Position numbers and translations under genes: made by a program. Shown here piece after piece: positions 35,291 to 44,630 of a DNA stretch of 64,000 nt; the stretch's first letter is position 1; the number at the start of each line of letters is the position of its first letter. Origin of the DNA: Chryseobacterium candidae (lineage in GTDB: Bacteria; Bacteroidota; Bacteroidia; Flavobacteriales; Weeksellaceae); contig NZ_SDLV01000018.1 in assembly GCF_004916905.1 (NCBI RefSeq), positions 62,001-126,000 of the forward strand, written 5' to 3'. The notes below the pieces were generated by a model that had not been told where the DNA came from, did no database searches, and saw only the letters and a list, made by a program, of their open reading frames with translations.

Positions 35291-35649
35291 TAGATACTGT
35301 AAGTTTCCCCTATCATTATACTGTAAGTTCTAATGGAGTGGAAACAATAGCACATTACGTAATGATGGTTTTGGACATGCAAATTCTTCAAAATGTACTA
35401 GATTTTTATTCATACTTCCTATCGACTGTACCTGTTAAGAATTTTATGTTGAATCTCTTTTATATATAATGTTAAATAATAATTATAAATAAATATTTAG
35501 AATAAATTATTTTAATAAATCAAAAAAAATAAAGTATTGATACTGTTGTATTTATATTATTTTAAATAATGTTTTGTGGTTTTTATGTTTTATAAAATTA
35601 ATTGTAAACATTTTAATTTTCTTTGTTTCAGAATTTTAAAAAATAGAAA

Positions 35650-38259
35650 ATGAAAAAATTACAATTAATTTTGTTGTTGTTATTTTATTCCTTTACTTTT
35701 TCTCAAGTGGGGATAAATACAATAACACCAGATCCAAACTCTGTACTAGATGTAGTAAGTGATACAAAAGGAGTATTAATACCAAGGGTTGTATTGACTG
35801 ATTTGAATTTGCCTAACCCATTAACGTTACACGTAAGAGGCATGATAGTATATAACAAAAGTACTTTTGGTTCTGCTGTCACTCAAGGTTTTTATTATAA
35901 CGATGGGGAAAAATGGGTTAAGGTTAATGAGGAGGTCGCAAGTTTAGTGAGTTTTGATACTACAGATCCAAATATAGTATCAACACTATTTACTCCAAAT
36001 GTCACTGCTAACCCCAATAGTGTATATTCATCTTCTGTGGATGGTTCTTTTTGGAAGTATGATACCACAACATCTAAATACATTACATATCAGCCTAAGC
36101 CGTCTACTGAATGGTATTTAAATGGAACTACAACGGATGCAGCAGCTAACAAGAATATCGCTATTTATAGAATAGGAGAAGTTGGTATTGGTTCTGACAC
36201 TAACATTAATCCTAGCGCAATGTTAGATGTGAATTCTTCTACTAAAGGTTTCTTGCCACCGAGAATGAAAAAAACAGTGCGAGATGCTATTACAAAACCG
36301 GCTGCAGGGTTAATCGTTTACTGTACAGATTGTAGAGGTGGTGATAGCGATGGTTGTTTGAACTATAATTTTGGAACACCAGATAATCCAACATGGGAAT
36401 GTTTAGGAGAGCCAAAAGGAGCTATAGTAAGTATTGATTGTCCGGGAAGTTCAATAGAAGGTAATTATATTGTAAATGTAGCGAATACTGCTGCTAATGT
36501 TATTAAATTTAAGATTGATAATAATACATTTGCTCCTATTACCGGTAATTTTACTAATTATGTTACTTTATCAGGAGCAACAGGTGGGCTCTCTGTTTCT
36601 GGTCCAACTCCGGCTCAGCCAATAACTATTAATGCAGGTGCAAGTGCTATTTTATCTTATACTATTTCCGGAACGCCGACTGTACCAGGTCCTTTTAAAG
36701 CAAGGTTTGCAGGAAATGGATTAGTGTGTGAAAAATCTGGGGAAGTCCTTAATTCATCCATTGTTGTGGATTGTGCAAATGCTTTTGTGTATGGAATGAC
36801 TCCTATAAAATACCTAAAGGCAGGTACAACGTATAGCGGAGGAACGGTAAGAATTCCTTATAAAGCTTATCAAAGCGGTATAACATATCCTGCACAAACT
36901 GTTACATTGCCTAGCGGTATTACACTTACTCGTGCTGCAGGAACTTTTGCCACTCCTTCAGGTTTTGTAGAGTACACTATTGGAGGTACTTATTCAGGAA
37001 GTAATTGCGCTATTGTAACCGCAGACATTAATGTGGAAGGAAACAGTATATGTAATGTAGTAATTGGAGATAATCAGTCTGATTATTTATCAGGGGTTTA
37101 TAAAGCTTCTAGTGATGGATATGGAAATAGTTGCCCAGCCACACAATTCGGCATGACAGATACAAATTATTCTTCTGGATGGGCTTCTCCAAATACAACA
37201 GCCAATCAGTGGGTAGAGATTACTTTTCCTTCTATGGGTGTGAGAAAAGTTGTGCTATCTGGAGGTCCCGTTTCTTGTTGGGCAGGAAATGCAAGCTATG
37301 TTTCTTATTATGCAAATCAAGCAGGATTACAATTAGAATATTGGAATGGGTCATCTTGGGTAGGGTTAGCTTCTGTTCCTACACTATATCAGGATAGAGT
37401 AACTATTATAGATATAAATTGCGATACCCCTGCTATTTCAAGACTAAGGGTGAGAAATAATACTGCACAATGGTGGGGTATAGGAACTTTCTATCCTGTA
37501 GGATATTGGGACTCAAAGGTAACTCCTCCTGTATTGGATTGTGAAGCGGCTGTAGTTTCTCTTTCTCCCAGCAATACTTTAATTAATGGGCAGTCATATA
37601 CGGGAACGGTAACCGTTAACTATACTGCTACTCTTGCTTCTTCATATAATGCAGAAGTGGTTTCAAAAAGTGGACTTACTTTAACAAGAGCTGCCGGAAA
37701 TATGGTGAACGGATCAGGATCTATCGTTTATAACGTATCAGGAACCTATACAGGTAATTCTTATAAAGAAGAAACTTTTCCAATCAGTTTAATTGGCTCA
37801 TCATGTGAGGTAACGTTAGGTAATCCTACGGAATTCAAAACGGGTACTTATTCTGCCTCAAGTTCAGGATATGGAAACACCTGTCCTGCTACACAGGCTA
37901 GTATGACAGATAGTAGTTACACAACAGGTTGGGCTTCCCCAAATACTGCAGCAGATCAATTTATTGAGATCAATTTTGGGACTGCAAAAGTTGTTAAAAA
38001 GATTGCTGTATCAGCTGGCCCGGTTACTTGTTGGGCAGGAAATGCACAGTGGGTTTCTGCTTATGCAAATGTAGCAGGACTACAGTTCGAATACTGGAAC
38101 GGATCATCTTGGGTAGGGATAGCTGCAGTACCTACGGTAACTCAAAATAGTATAACAACTTATGTATTAAGCAATACCATTTCAACTAGCAAAATAAGAG
38201 TTAGAAATAATACTGCGCAGTGGTGGGGACTAGCAACATTCTATCCTTTTGTATACTAA
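35650..38259 (+). CDS. Large surface protein with two discoidin-like (F5/8 C) repeats
   Basis: 869 residues. Signal peptide MKKLQLILLLLFYSFTFS, then two VGIN/VGIG..LDV segments (about 20-35 and 179-200) of the type found in Bacteroidota surface proteins and fibre-like proteins. The middle is beta-rich (Ig-like, about 265-470). Two homologous modules (about 478-617 and 733-869) share SSGYGN(S/T)CPATQ, WASPNT, WAGNA, LQ(L/F)EYWNGSSWVG and RVRNNTAQWWG, the discoidin/F5-8C fold that commonly binds glycans. It ends in the second module with no type IX sorting domain. Composition is AT-rich, unlike neighbours. Probably a cell-surface adhesin or lectin; function is inferred. Confidence 0.8.
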   Translation: MKKLQLILLLLFYSFTFSQVGINTITPDPNSVLDVVSDTKGVLIPRVVLTDLNLPNPLTLHVRGMIVYNKSTFGSAVTQGFYYNDGEKWVKVNEEVASLVSFDTTDPNIVSTLFTPNVTANPNSVYSSSVDGSFWKYDTTTSKYITYQPKPSTEWYLNGTTTDAAANKNIAIYRIGEVGIGSDTNINPSAMLDVNSSTKGFLPPRMKKTVRDAITKPAAGLIVYCTDCRGGDSDGCLNYNFGTPDNPTWECLGEPKGAIVSIDCPGSSIEGNYIVNVANTAANVIKFKIDNNTFAPITGNFTNYVTLSGATGGLSVSGPTPAQPITINAGASAILSYTISGTPTVPGPFKARFAGNGLVCEKSGEVLNSSIVVDCANAFVYGMTPIKYLKAGTTYSGGTVRIPYKAYQSGITYPAQTVTLPSGITLTRAAGTFATPSGFVEYTIGGTYSGSNCAIVTADINVEGNSICNVVIGDNQSDYLSGVYKASSDGYGNSCPATQFGMTDTNYSSGWASPNTTANQWVEITFPSMGVRKVVLSGGPVSCWAGNASYVSYYANQAGLQLEYWNGSSWVGLASVPTLYQDRVTIIDINCDTPAISRLRVRNNTAQWWGIGTFYPVGYWDSKVTPPVLDCEAAVVSLSPSNTLINGQSYTGTVTVNYTATLASSYNAEVVSKSGLTLTRAAGNMVNGSGSIVYNVSGTYTGNSYKEETFPISLIGSSCEVTLGNPTEFKTGTYSASSSGYGNTCPATQASMTDSSYTTGWASPNTAADQFIEINFGTAKVVKKIAVSAGPVTCWAGNAQWVSAYANVAGLQFEYWNGSSWVGIAAVPTVTQNSITTYVLSNTISTSKIRVRNNTAQWWGLATFYPFVY

Positions 38260-38305
38260 GTTAAATTATGATTTTTTATAAATCAATATGATTATTTAAT
38301 ATTTG

Positions 38306-38341
38306 ATCCGGGAAAACCTTAAGTTTTTCCGGATTTTTTTT
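38306..38341 (+). terminator. Terminator after the surface protein gene
   Basis: ATCCGGGAAAAC (38306-38317) pairs with GTTTTTCCGGAT (38323-38334), one G.T, then T8. Confidence 0.9.
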
Positions 38342-38375
38342 GAAAAAATATTGGTTTATATTAAATACCGTTCAA

Positions 38376-38471
38376 ATGGATACATTTTTAGTGAAGTTTA
38401 CACAAGAAGAATTTTTTGATTTTTTAAATAATCAAAAAGAAGAGATTAATCATGTTATTAAGAATTTTTGA
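38376..38471 (+). CDS. Short ORF (31 aa), possibly a gene remnant
   Basis: MDTFLVKFTQEEFFDFLNNQ... then KEEINHVIKNF and stop. The amphipathic helical pattern resembles the first 30 residues of small flavobacterial helix-turn-helix proteins, cut short. It may be a real micropeptide or a truncated remnant; there is no clear promoter. Confidence 0.25.
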   Translation: MDTFLVKFTQEEFFDFLNNQKEEINHVIKNF

Positions 38472-38532
38472 AAGGTTAAGTTTTTAGGTATTTGATTAGT
38501 GGATTTTTCACCCTTTTAATAATTGTAAGAAG

Positions 38533-39597
38533 CTAAACGTTATTATTTTTAAGATCATTTAAGTATTCTTGGGGAGTTAAAGAATATTTATTTTTAAAAA
38601 CACGATTAAATGTAGCTTGATTATCAAAGCCAACAGTAAGATAAATTTCTTTTACAGAAAAAAGGCCTTGTTCATTTTTATCTTTTGCTACATCAATAAA
38701 AGCTTTTAATCTGTAATTATTTAAGTAAGTTTTGAAATTATTTTCAGTATACTTATTTATTGCAAAGGAAACATATTGATGATTCGAATTTAAATCTTTT
38801 GCTAATTGATTAAGATTATAAGTTGATGATTTCCAGGGCTGATATACCTGCATATAGTTTTCTATTCTGTCAAATAGTAATTTATAAAGTGACTGATCAT
38901 CATATATACTTTCATTTGTAAACTCAGTAGAATTAGATGAAAAGCTATAAATATGAGGTTTTATTAAATAAAATTCATCAATATGAATTTCATTATTTAA
39001 AGTATATTTATAAACGTATTTTAGCTTATTTGTTTGAATAAAATAATATAAGTAAGTGAAAAATAAAACTAATGAAAAAATAGTTGTGTAAATATTAAAT
39101 AGAGTTTGATATTGTTCTGAAATAACTTCCAATTTAAAATAAATCTTAATCAGATAGCTGAGGGGAAATATTAAAAGTATTGAAAAAGATAAAATAAAAG
39201 TTTTTTTAAAATTAAAAAAAAACAAAAATCCTAAAGGAAATAGAAAAATATATAATAATATAATTATCAAATTTTGTGAGTACCCTATAGAAGAATATAA
39301 TATCATTAAAATTAAATAGTATATGCTTGTTATAGATCCTAATTTCAAAAAATTAAAAGTTGAAACATGAAAAATTAAAATATAAGCTGGAGTAATAGTA
39401 CAAAGTATGAAAATATCCATGTATAGATATAAATATTCTCCAAATATCCAATTGATTATTAATGAGCCAATATGTCTTATTAAAATTAATAATGTTGAAT
39501 ATTTAGTAAATAAAATTTCATATTTATTTATTTTTTCTTTCATGTTTAATGCGATTTTTTTTAAAAAATAATAACATTTGATGCGAAGTAATTTCAA
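38533..39597 (-). CDS. AraC-family transcriptional regulator with N-terminal membrane domain
   Basis: 354 residues from the ATG at 39597; the ATG at 39543 (336 residues, starting MKEKINKYE) is an equally good start. About six hydrophobic helices (residues 30-205) precede a cytoplasmic linker and a C-terminal AraC helix-turn-helix domain (about 255-350) ending LTVGFDNQATFNRVFKNKYSLTPQEYL. Such membrane-bound AraC regulators occur in Bacteroidota. Its AT content is high and its neighbours differ, so it belongs to the island. It may control the surface-protein gene, which faces it; that is only positional. Confidence 0.85.
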   Translation of the reverse strand: MKLLRIKCYYFLKKIALNMKEKINKYEILFTKYSTLLILIRHIGSLIINWIFGEYLYLYMDIFILCTITPAYILIFHVSTFNFLKLGSITSIYYLILMILYSSIGYSQNLIIILLYIFLFPLGFLFFFNFKKTFILSFSILLIFPLSYLIKIYFKLEVISEQYQTLFNIYTTIFSLVLFFTYLYYFIQTNKLKYVYKYTLNNEIHIDEFYLIKPHIYSFSSNSTEFTNESIYDDQSLYKLLFDRIENYMQVYQPWKSSTYNLNQLAKDLNSNHQYVSFAINKYTENNFKTYLNNYRLKAFIDVAKDKNEQGLFSVKEIYLTVGFDNQATFNRVFKNKYSLTPQEYLNDLKNNNV

Positions 39598-39791
39598 AGA
39601 TATTCATAGTAGTACATTTAATAAGACTTACAGCTAAAGGCTTGAATTTTTTAATAGAAAAACCTATAAATTTTTAAGTGTTCTTTCTAAACATGATATA
39701 ATAATATTAAAACTATAGATAGTTGTATGTTGTTAAAATGGTAAATTGTTAGAATATGATTTAGTATAATTTTTCAGAATTTATTAATCAT

Positions 39792-39872
39792 CTCAGTTTT
39801 TCTTACTGTTAATTTTGTATATTAAATTGTTTTTTACTTTTCTAAAAAACAATTTAATATATTTAAACTGAG
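39792..39872. repeat. Nested inverted repeat in the gap upstream of the AraC gene
   Basis: Perfect 18-bp inverted repeat (39818-39835 with 39844-39861, loop ACTTTTCT), all A/T but for one C/G pair. It is enclosed by CTCAGTTT (39792-39799) and AAACTGAG (39865-39872). It lies at the island boundary. It could be a bidirectional terminator or an integration/excision scar. Confidence 0.6.
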
Positions 39873-39880
39873 TTTTAAAC

Positions 39881-40279
39881 TTAATGACTAAATTCATTCC
39901 CGCAATAATAGCATTTGAATTTATGGCTCGTCAGAAAGGAAATGCCGAAGAAACTCGTGGCACTGTCATCCCTGTAAATATGATTGGAACCACATTTTGG
40001 GCATACAAAATCAAATTCAGGATCAGAAATAGTATGTTCTACTTCCAATGAATACTGTTCATTGTCTTTGTAATCCTGTAGAATCTGCCTGGCCTTTTCT
40101 ACATCTTCTTCAAAAACCTGAAGCTGTATACCACCTACTGCCTGTGAAAGAAGCCAATCCGACTGGATAAGCTGCTCATTTGCAATGAAACTGTTGATAC
40201 CGTTTTCAGCCAGTATCTGCTTATCCCTGTTAGCTTCAAGGGCGGTCTCATAAAATTTAAAACGAACAAGTTCTGACAT
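39881..40279 (-). CDS. DUF2007 protein with C-terminal zinc ribbon
   Basis: 132 residues from the ATG at 40279. The start MSELVRFKFYETALEANRDKQILAEN fits the DUF2007 domain, and the C-terminal part CPKCGSNHIYR... KCYYCGNEFSH is a zinc ribbon with two CxxC pairs. An upstream in-frame start would overlap the exonuclease gene and is less likely. Starts 2 bases after the exonuclease stop, so cotranscribed. Function unknown. Confidence 0.82.
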   Translation of the reverse strand: MSELVRFKFYETALEANRDKQILAENGINSFIANEQLIQSDWLLSQAVGGIQLQVFEEDVEKARQILQDYKDNEQYSLEVEHTISDPEFDFVCPKCGSNHIYRDDSATSFFGISFLTSHKFKCYYCGNEFSH

Positions 40280-40281
40280 TT

Positions 40282-41046
40282 TTAAAATCTGCTTGATAGT
40301 TGAATCTTTGTAAAAACTTTTTTGGTATACAACGGAAAATCGGCATTCTGAAGCCATCCGAAATATCCTAAATCTTTTTGGAATACTGCTTTCACTCCCT
40401 GTCCTTTATATTTTCCAAAGTTGAAAATCTCTTCCATTTTTTCATTATATCCTATGAATCCGGCAAGATCCGCATTCTTATTGTGGAATGTAAATTCACT
40501 TAGCGGAGCTATTTCGTTAGGGATATCATCATATTTTCCTACTTGTGCATCCAGTACTTCAAAAGTCGCCATCACATCCGCTTCTGCAGAGTGTGCGTTT
40601 TCCAATGTTTTTCCACAGTAGAATTGGTACGCTGCCCCTAAATTTCTGGGCTCCTTTTTATGAAAAATAGTCTGTGCATCTACCAGTCTGAATTTACTCA
40701 GATCAAAATCCATTCCTACTCTTAAAAGCTCTTCTGCCAAAAGCGGAACATCAAATCGGTTGGAATTAAATCCTCCCAAATCACTTCCGGTAATCATTTC
40801 CATAATTTTAGAAGCAATATCTCTGAAAGTAGGAGCATCTTTTACATCTTCATCATAAATGCCGTGAATTTCGCTGCTTTCTTTAGGGATAGGCATTTCC
40901 GGGTTTACACGCCATGTTTTGCTTTCTCTGGAAGCATCCGGGTTTACTTTTAAAATACAGATTTCAACAATTCTGTCTTTTCCGATATTGGTTCCTGTAG
41001 TTTCCAGGTCAAAAATACAAAGTGGTTTATGGAGTTTTAAATTCAT
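40282..41046 (-). CDS. DnaQ-like 3'-5' exonuclease
   Basis: 254 residues from the ATG at 41046, since an upstream in-frame ATG adds non-conserved residues. Exonuclease motifs are DLETTG (ExoI; Asp and Glu for metal), NSNRFDVPLL (ExoII) and HSAEADVMAT (ExoIII, HxxxxD). A C-terminal part (IFNFGKYKGQGV...) is found in many Bacteroidota homologues. It is a DEDDh nuclease acting on DNA or RNA; whether it is a polymerase proofreading subunit is unknown. First gene of an operon with the DUF2007 protein. Confidence 0.9.
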   Translation of the reverse strand: MNLKLHKPLCIFDLETTGTNIGKDRIVEICILKVNPDASRESKTWRVNPEMPIPKESSEIHGIYDEDVKDAPTFRDIASKIMEMITGSDLGGFNSNRFDVPLLAEELLRVGMDFDLSKFRLVDAQTIFHKKEPRNLGAAYQFYCGKTLENAHSAEADVMATFEVLDAQVGKYDDIPNEIAPLSEFTFHNKNADLAGFIGYNEKMEEIFNFGKYKGQGVKAVFQKDLGYFGWLQNADFPLYTKKVFTKIQLSSRF

Positions 41047-41118
41047 TTTTTCTATTTGAAAATGTGTTAATTTGATAATTTGAAATGAGGATATAGCATT
41101 CCTCATCAATTGTACAGC

Positions 41119-41832
41119 TTAATTTAATTGTTTTTGGAATATTATTGATACTAATATATAATACAAAACAAGCATCGGGATTCCCACAGTCTGGAACAGG
41201 GCAAGAATAGCAATTCCTCCCACTAATAGTAAGACTTTTGGATAGTTATCTTTTAACTGTTTGGATTTGAATTTCATTGCCATCATCTTGATCGGGCTGA
41301 TCAGAAGCCATGAAGTAAGAAGAGTAAGCAGAACCAGTAGCAATTCATTATCAAATAAAAAGCTGAAAGATCCGGTTTCTTTAAAGGCATAATAAAGACC
41401 GAACAGCAAAACGGTATTGGTTGGCGTATTCAATCCTTTGAAATAATAACGCTGCTCTTCATCAAGATTAAAAATAGCAAGCCTCAGGCAGGAAAATACA
41501 GTGACAATGAGTCCCAGATATTTGATCTCAAACGGAAAATGCATGCCAAGCAGTTCTGCACCAAAAGGTTCAAGTGCTTTATACATCGTAAGTCCGGGGA
41601 TTACCCCAAAGCTTACCATATCTGCAAGCGAGTCCAGCTGAAGCCCAAGATTGGAATTTGATTTTAAAGCTCTGGCTACAAAGCCGTCAAAAAAATCAAA
41701 AACCGAGGAGAGAATAAGACAGATAGCTGTTGTCTGATAATCTCCTAATATTAGATGTATTGCCCCAATAGAGCCTGCAAATAAATTAGCGAGGGTTAAG
41801 GCATTGGCCAGATTATTCTTTATAAAATCCAT
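41119..41832 (-). CDS. pssA: CDP-diacylglycerol--serine O-phosphatidyltransferase
   Basis: 237 residues from the ATG at 41832; the in-frame GTG at 41838 lies inside the promoter. The CDP-alcohol phosphotransferase motif DxxDG..AR(x8)G(x3)D(x3)D is present as DFFDGFVARALK followed by GLQLDSLAD (about 47-75). About six membrane helices. It makes phosphatidylserine, the precursor of phosphatidylethanolamine, at the inner membrane. Phosphatidylglycerol phosphate synthase shares the motif, but the sequence resembles PssA type II. Confidence 0.9.
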   Translation of the reverse strand: MDFIKNNLANALTLANLFAGSIGAIHLILGDYQTTAICLILSSVFDFFDGFVARALKSNSNLGLQLDSLADMVSFGVIPGLTMYKALEPFGAELLGMHFPFEIKYLGLIVTVFSCLRLAIFNLDEEQRYYFKGLNTPTNTVLLFGLYYAFKETGSFSFLFDNELLLVLLTLLTSWLLISPIKMMAMKFKSKQLKDNYPKVLLLVGGIAILALFQTVGIPMLVLYYILVSIIFQKQLN

Positions 41833-41837
41833 AAGCA

Positions 41838-41870
41838 CAAAATTACAGTTTTTAGAAATTCTAACTCAAA
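41838..41870 (-). promoter_or_regulatory. pssA promoter (apparently leaderless)
   Basis: On the minus strand TTTG, then 21 bases, then TAATTTTG, which ends 5 bases before the ATG at 41832. Both elements match the Bacteroidota consensus. Confidence 0.7.
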
Positions 41871-41909
41871 ATAATATGAACTAAAAAATGCATTACAGTG
41901 ATTTTGATG

Positions 41910-41917
41910 TAAATTTG
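41910..41917 (+). promoter_or_regulatory. -7 box of the LTA-synthase-like gene (apparently leaderless)
   Basis: TAAATTTG ends 4 bases before the ATG at 41922. Confidence 0.55.
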
Positions 41918-41921
41918 TCCC

Positions 41922-43850
41922 ATGAAATTTTTAAAAGGATTTAGAAAACAGGAAGTTCTGGCACTGGTTTACAGAATTTTTTTAGCCTATGTTTTTTATC
42001 AGATTGCCAGACTTTTATTCTGGTACTTTAATAAAGATCTGATTAAAGTTGATTCCATTTCAGAATATATAAAGCTGGCTTTCCATGGTACAGCCTTCGA
42101 TACCACAGCTATTTTATATGTCAATGCCTTATTTATACTCCTTAGTTTATTGCCTTTGGTGATCAATACAAAGAAAGTTTTTCAGAAGATTCTTTTCTGG
42201 CTGTATTTCATTACCAACGGGATTGCGTATGCGATGAATTTCGGAGATTTTATTTACTATAAATTTTCTCAGGCAAGGCTTACTTCAGCAGTATTTCAGG
42301 TGGCAGAACATGAGTCTAATGTTTCCAAAACACTGATGATCTCTATTGGTGAACATCCTTTTGTGCTGATTTGGTACGTCGTGCTGATGATTTTATGGGT
42401 TTTCCTTTACAAAAGGGTGAAAGTGGATGATGTGAAACCTTTGAAACTACTTCCTTACTTTATCACTTCCATTCTTACGCTGTGTATTACAGCGGTGCTG
42501 GTTGTGGGAGGAATCCGAGGAGATTTTAAACACAGTACAAGACCGATCAATATGGTGGATGCAACCCGTTTTGTAACCAATCCGCTGCAGGGAAATATGG
42601 TGCTCAATAGTACATTTTCCTTTTTCAGGACTTTAAATACCAATAATTTCAAGGAAGTTCATTTTGTAGATGAAAAGTTTATCGAAGAAAATGTTCAGCC
42701 CTATAAAGTATACGACAGGAAAGTGGAGAACCGTCCCAATATTGTTATTTTCATTGTAGAATCTTTCGGAAGAGAGTATTCTGGAGCCTTCAATAAAGAC
42801 AAAAATATTAAAGACTACGTTTCTTATACTCCGTTTATGGATAGTTTAGCTAATCAAAGTCTTATTTTCCCCAATACTTTTGCAAACGGAAGACAGTCTA
42901 TTCATGGGATGAGCAGCGTATTGGCCGGAATTCCGAGTCTTACCGACGCATTTACAGGATCTCCGTATTCCAATCAGAAAATTCAGTCTATTGTTTCCGT
43001 GTGTAATGACCTTGGCTATGATACTTCTTTTTATCATGGTGCCCCTAATGGTTCTATGGGATTCCTTGGATTCGGGAATATCTTAGGATTTAAACATTAT
43101 TTCGGAAAAACAGAATACAATCATGATGAGGATTTTGATGGAATGTGGGCGATCTGGGATGAACCTTTCCTTCAGTATTTTGCTAAGAATGTAGGAAAGA
43201 AACAGCCTTTTATGGCCACCGTATTTACAGCATCATCACATCACCCTTTTAAAATCCCTGAAAAATATAACGGGAAATTTAGAAAGGGAAAAATAGAAAT
43301 CCACGAGCCGATGCAGTATACAGATTATGCAATCAAACAATATTTTGAGACGGCTAAAAAACAGCCCTGGTACAATAATACAATCTTTGTTTTCACGGGA
43401 GATCATACCAATCAGGTCTATTATCCTGAATATGAGAGAGCGATGAACCGCTATGCAGTTCCATTGGTCTTCTATTCTCCGAATCCTGCCTATCAGTTAA
43501 AAGGAGTCAGCCAGGAAATTGCACAGCAGGCTGATATTTATCCTACACTGGCTGATCTTATCGGGTATAACAAACCTATCAGAAGCTGGGGTAGAAGTTT
43601 GGTGAGTGATAAAAAATATCCTTTCATCGTAGTCAACTCAGATGGAAGTACGGATCAGTTCATGATCGGAAATTATATTTACCGCTTTGACGGAAAAGAA
43701 ATCATCGGAGTGTATGCTCAATCTGATCTGAGCCTTGAAAAAAATCTCATGAATGAAGTTAAAAATCCTGAAGTAGAGCAAGGGAAGAAAACGGCAAAGG
43801 CCTGGTATCAGGATTATATGGACAGGGTAATTAACAGGAAGCTTTACTAA
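41922..43850 (+). CDS. LTA synthase/MdoB-like sulfatase-fold membrane enzyme
   Basis: 642 residues. Five N-terminal membrane helices (about 12-215), then a periplasmic sulfatase-fold domain with NIVIFIVESFGREY, ANGRQSIHGMSSVLAG (probable nucleophile region), HHPFKIP and FTGDHTNQ, which carry metal-binding residues. The family adds phosphoglycerol or phosphoethanolamine to outer glycans or lipids. The substrate in this organism is not known. Divergent from pssA with 89 bp between them. Confidence 0.85.
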   Translation: MKFLKGFRKQEVLALVYRIFLAYVFYQIARLLFWYFNKDLIKVDSISEYIKLAFHGTAFDTTAILYVNALFILLSLLPLVINTKKVFQKILFWLYFITNGIAYAMNFGDFIYYKFSQARLTSAVFQVAEHESNVSKTLMISIGEHPFVLIWYVVLMILWVFLYKRVKVDDVKPLKLLPYFITSILTLCITAVLVVGGIRGDFKHSTRPINMVDATRFVTNPLQGNMVLNSTFSFFRTLNTNNFKEVHFVDEKFIEENVQPYKVYDRKVENRPNIVIFIVESFGREYSGAFNKDKNIKDYVSYTPFMDSLANQSLIFPNTFANGRQSIHGMSSVLAGIPSLTDAFTGSPYSNQKIQSIVSVCNDLGYDTSFYHGAPNGSMGFLGFGNILGFKHYFGKTEYNHDEDFDGMWAIWDEPFLQYFAKNVGKKQPFMATVFTASSHHPFKIPEKYNGKFRKGKIEIHEPMQYTDYAIKQYFETAKKQPWYNNTIFVFTGDHTNQVYYPEYERAMNRYAVPLVFYSPNPAYQLKGVSQEIAQQADIYPTLADLIGYNKPIRSWGRSLVSDKKYPFIVVNSDGSTDQFMIGNYIYRFDGKEIIGVYAQSDLSLEKNLMNEVKNPEVEQGKKTAKAWYQDYMDRVINRKLY

Positions 43851-44000
43851 GGATAAATAATCGATTTTTGATTGACATTCTTGTTTTTCTTTAGCTCTTT
43901 ATGCTTTGTATAATAAAAGTTTTTGTTTGTTGAAAATTAATTTATATTTTTATCAATACGTAGATAAGAATATTGTATTAAAATTAAAACTATAAGAAAT

Positions 44001-44420
44001 ATGAAAAAATTATTGTTAACATTCGTGCTTTCGCTGTTCAGTGTGCTTACGTTTGCACAGATCGAAGGTAAGTGGAAAACGATAGATGATGAGACAAAAC
44101 AGGCGAAATCTATTGTGGAGGTATATAAAAAATCTGATGGGAAATATTATGGGAAAGTTTCTCAGTTATTGATAAAGCCTGCTGATCCTAACTGTACAGC
44201 TTGTAAGGATGACAGAAAGGGAAAACCAATTTTAGGATTGGAAATCATCAGAGGATTGAAAAAAGACGGTGATGAGTTCACAGGAGGAACTATTACGGAT
44301 CCTAAAACAGGAAAAACATACAAATGTACCATTACAAGAACTGGTGATAAACTGAATGTAAGAGGTTACTTAGGATTATCTTTATTAGGAAGAACCCAGG
44401 TTTGGGAGAAAGCTAATTAA
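44001..44420 (+). CDS. DUF2147 family secreted protein
   Basis: 139 residues with signal peptide (MKKLLLTFVLSLFSVLTFAQ). GKWKTIDDETKQAKSIVEVY, then DPNCTACKDDRKGKP and GGTITDPKTGKTYKC ... LGRTQVWEK match DUF2147, a small beta-barrel-like periplasmic domain. Function unknown; monocistronic with terminator. Confidence 0.9.
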   Translation: MKKLLLTFVLSLFSVLTFAQIEGKWKTIDDETKQAKSIVEVYKKSDGKYYGKVSQLLIKPADPNCTACKDDRKGKPILGLEIIRGLKKDGDEFTGGTITDPKTGKTYKCTITRTGDKLNVRGYLGLSLLGRTQVWEKAN

Positions 44421-44443
44421 TATAAGTTTAAATAGAATTTTAG

Positions 44444-44476
44444 ATGACACCTCAGAATTAAGGTGTCATTTTTTTA
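44444..44476 (+). terminator. Terminator after the DUF2147 gene
   Basis: ATGACACCT (44444-44452) pairs with AGGTGTCAT (44461-44469), then T7. Confidence 0.92.
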
Positions 44477-44630
44477 TATACAAAGAAATATCGGGAATTT
44501 TTTTGGAGGCTTCAGAAAAACTGCAGATAAGAGAGCTGTTACGAAGAAAAGCCGTTATAAATAAAATTAAGCATTAAAATTTTCCATTCAAATGAAATGC
44601 CTTTTTATGATGTGTATAATAAAAAAACAC

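Larger units (their letters stand above)
34816..35649. other. 834-bp AT-rich intergenic region at the edge of the accessory island
   Basis: No convincing intact gene. It contains a candidate minus-strand promoter (35060-35093) and a probable relic of a short peptide gene (35214 on). The 35,460-35,640 stretch is almost pure A/T and upstream of the surface protein gene. The change in composition from 34,816 marks the boundary of the island. Confidence 0.6.

Noticed and set aside
35650..38259. Type IX secretion substrate
   Set aside because: The C terminus is the second discoidin-like module; no CTD-type sorting domain is visible.
39598..39880. Insertion sequence at the island edge
   Set aside because: An inverted repeat exists but no transposase ORF or target duplication is visible.
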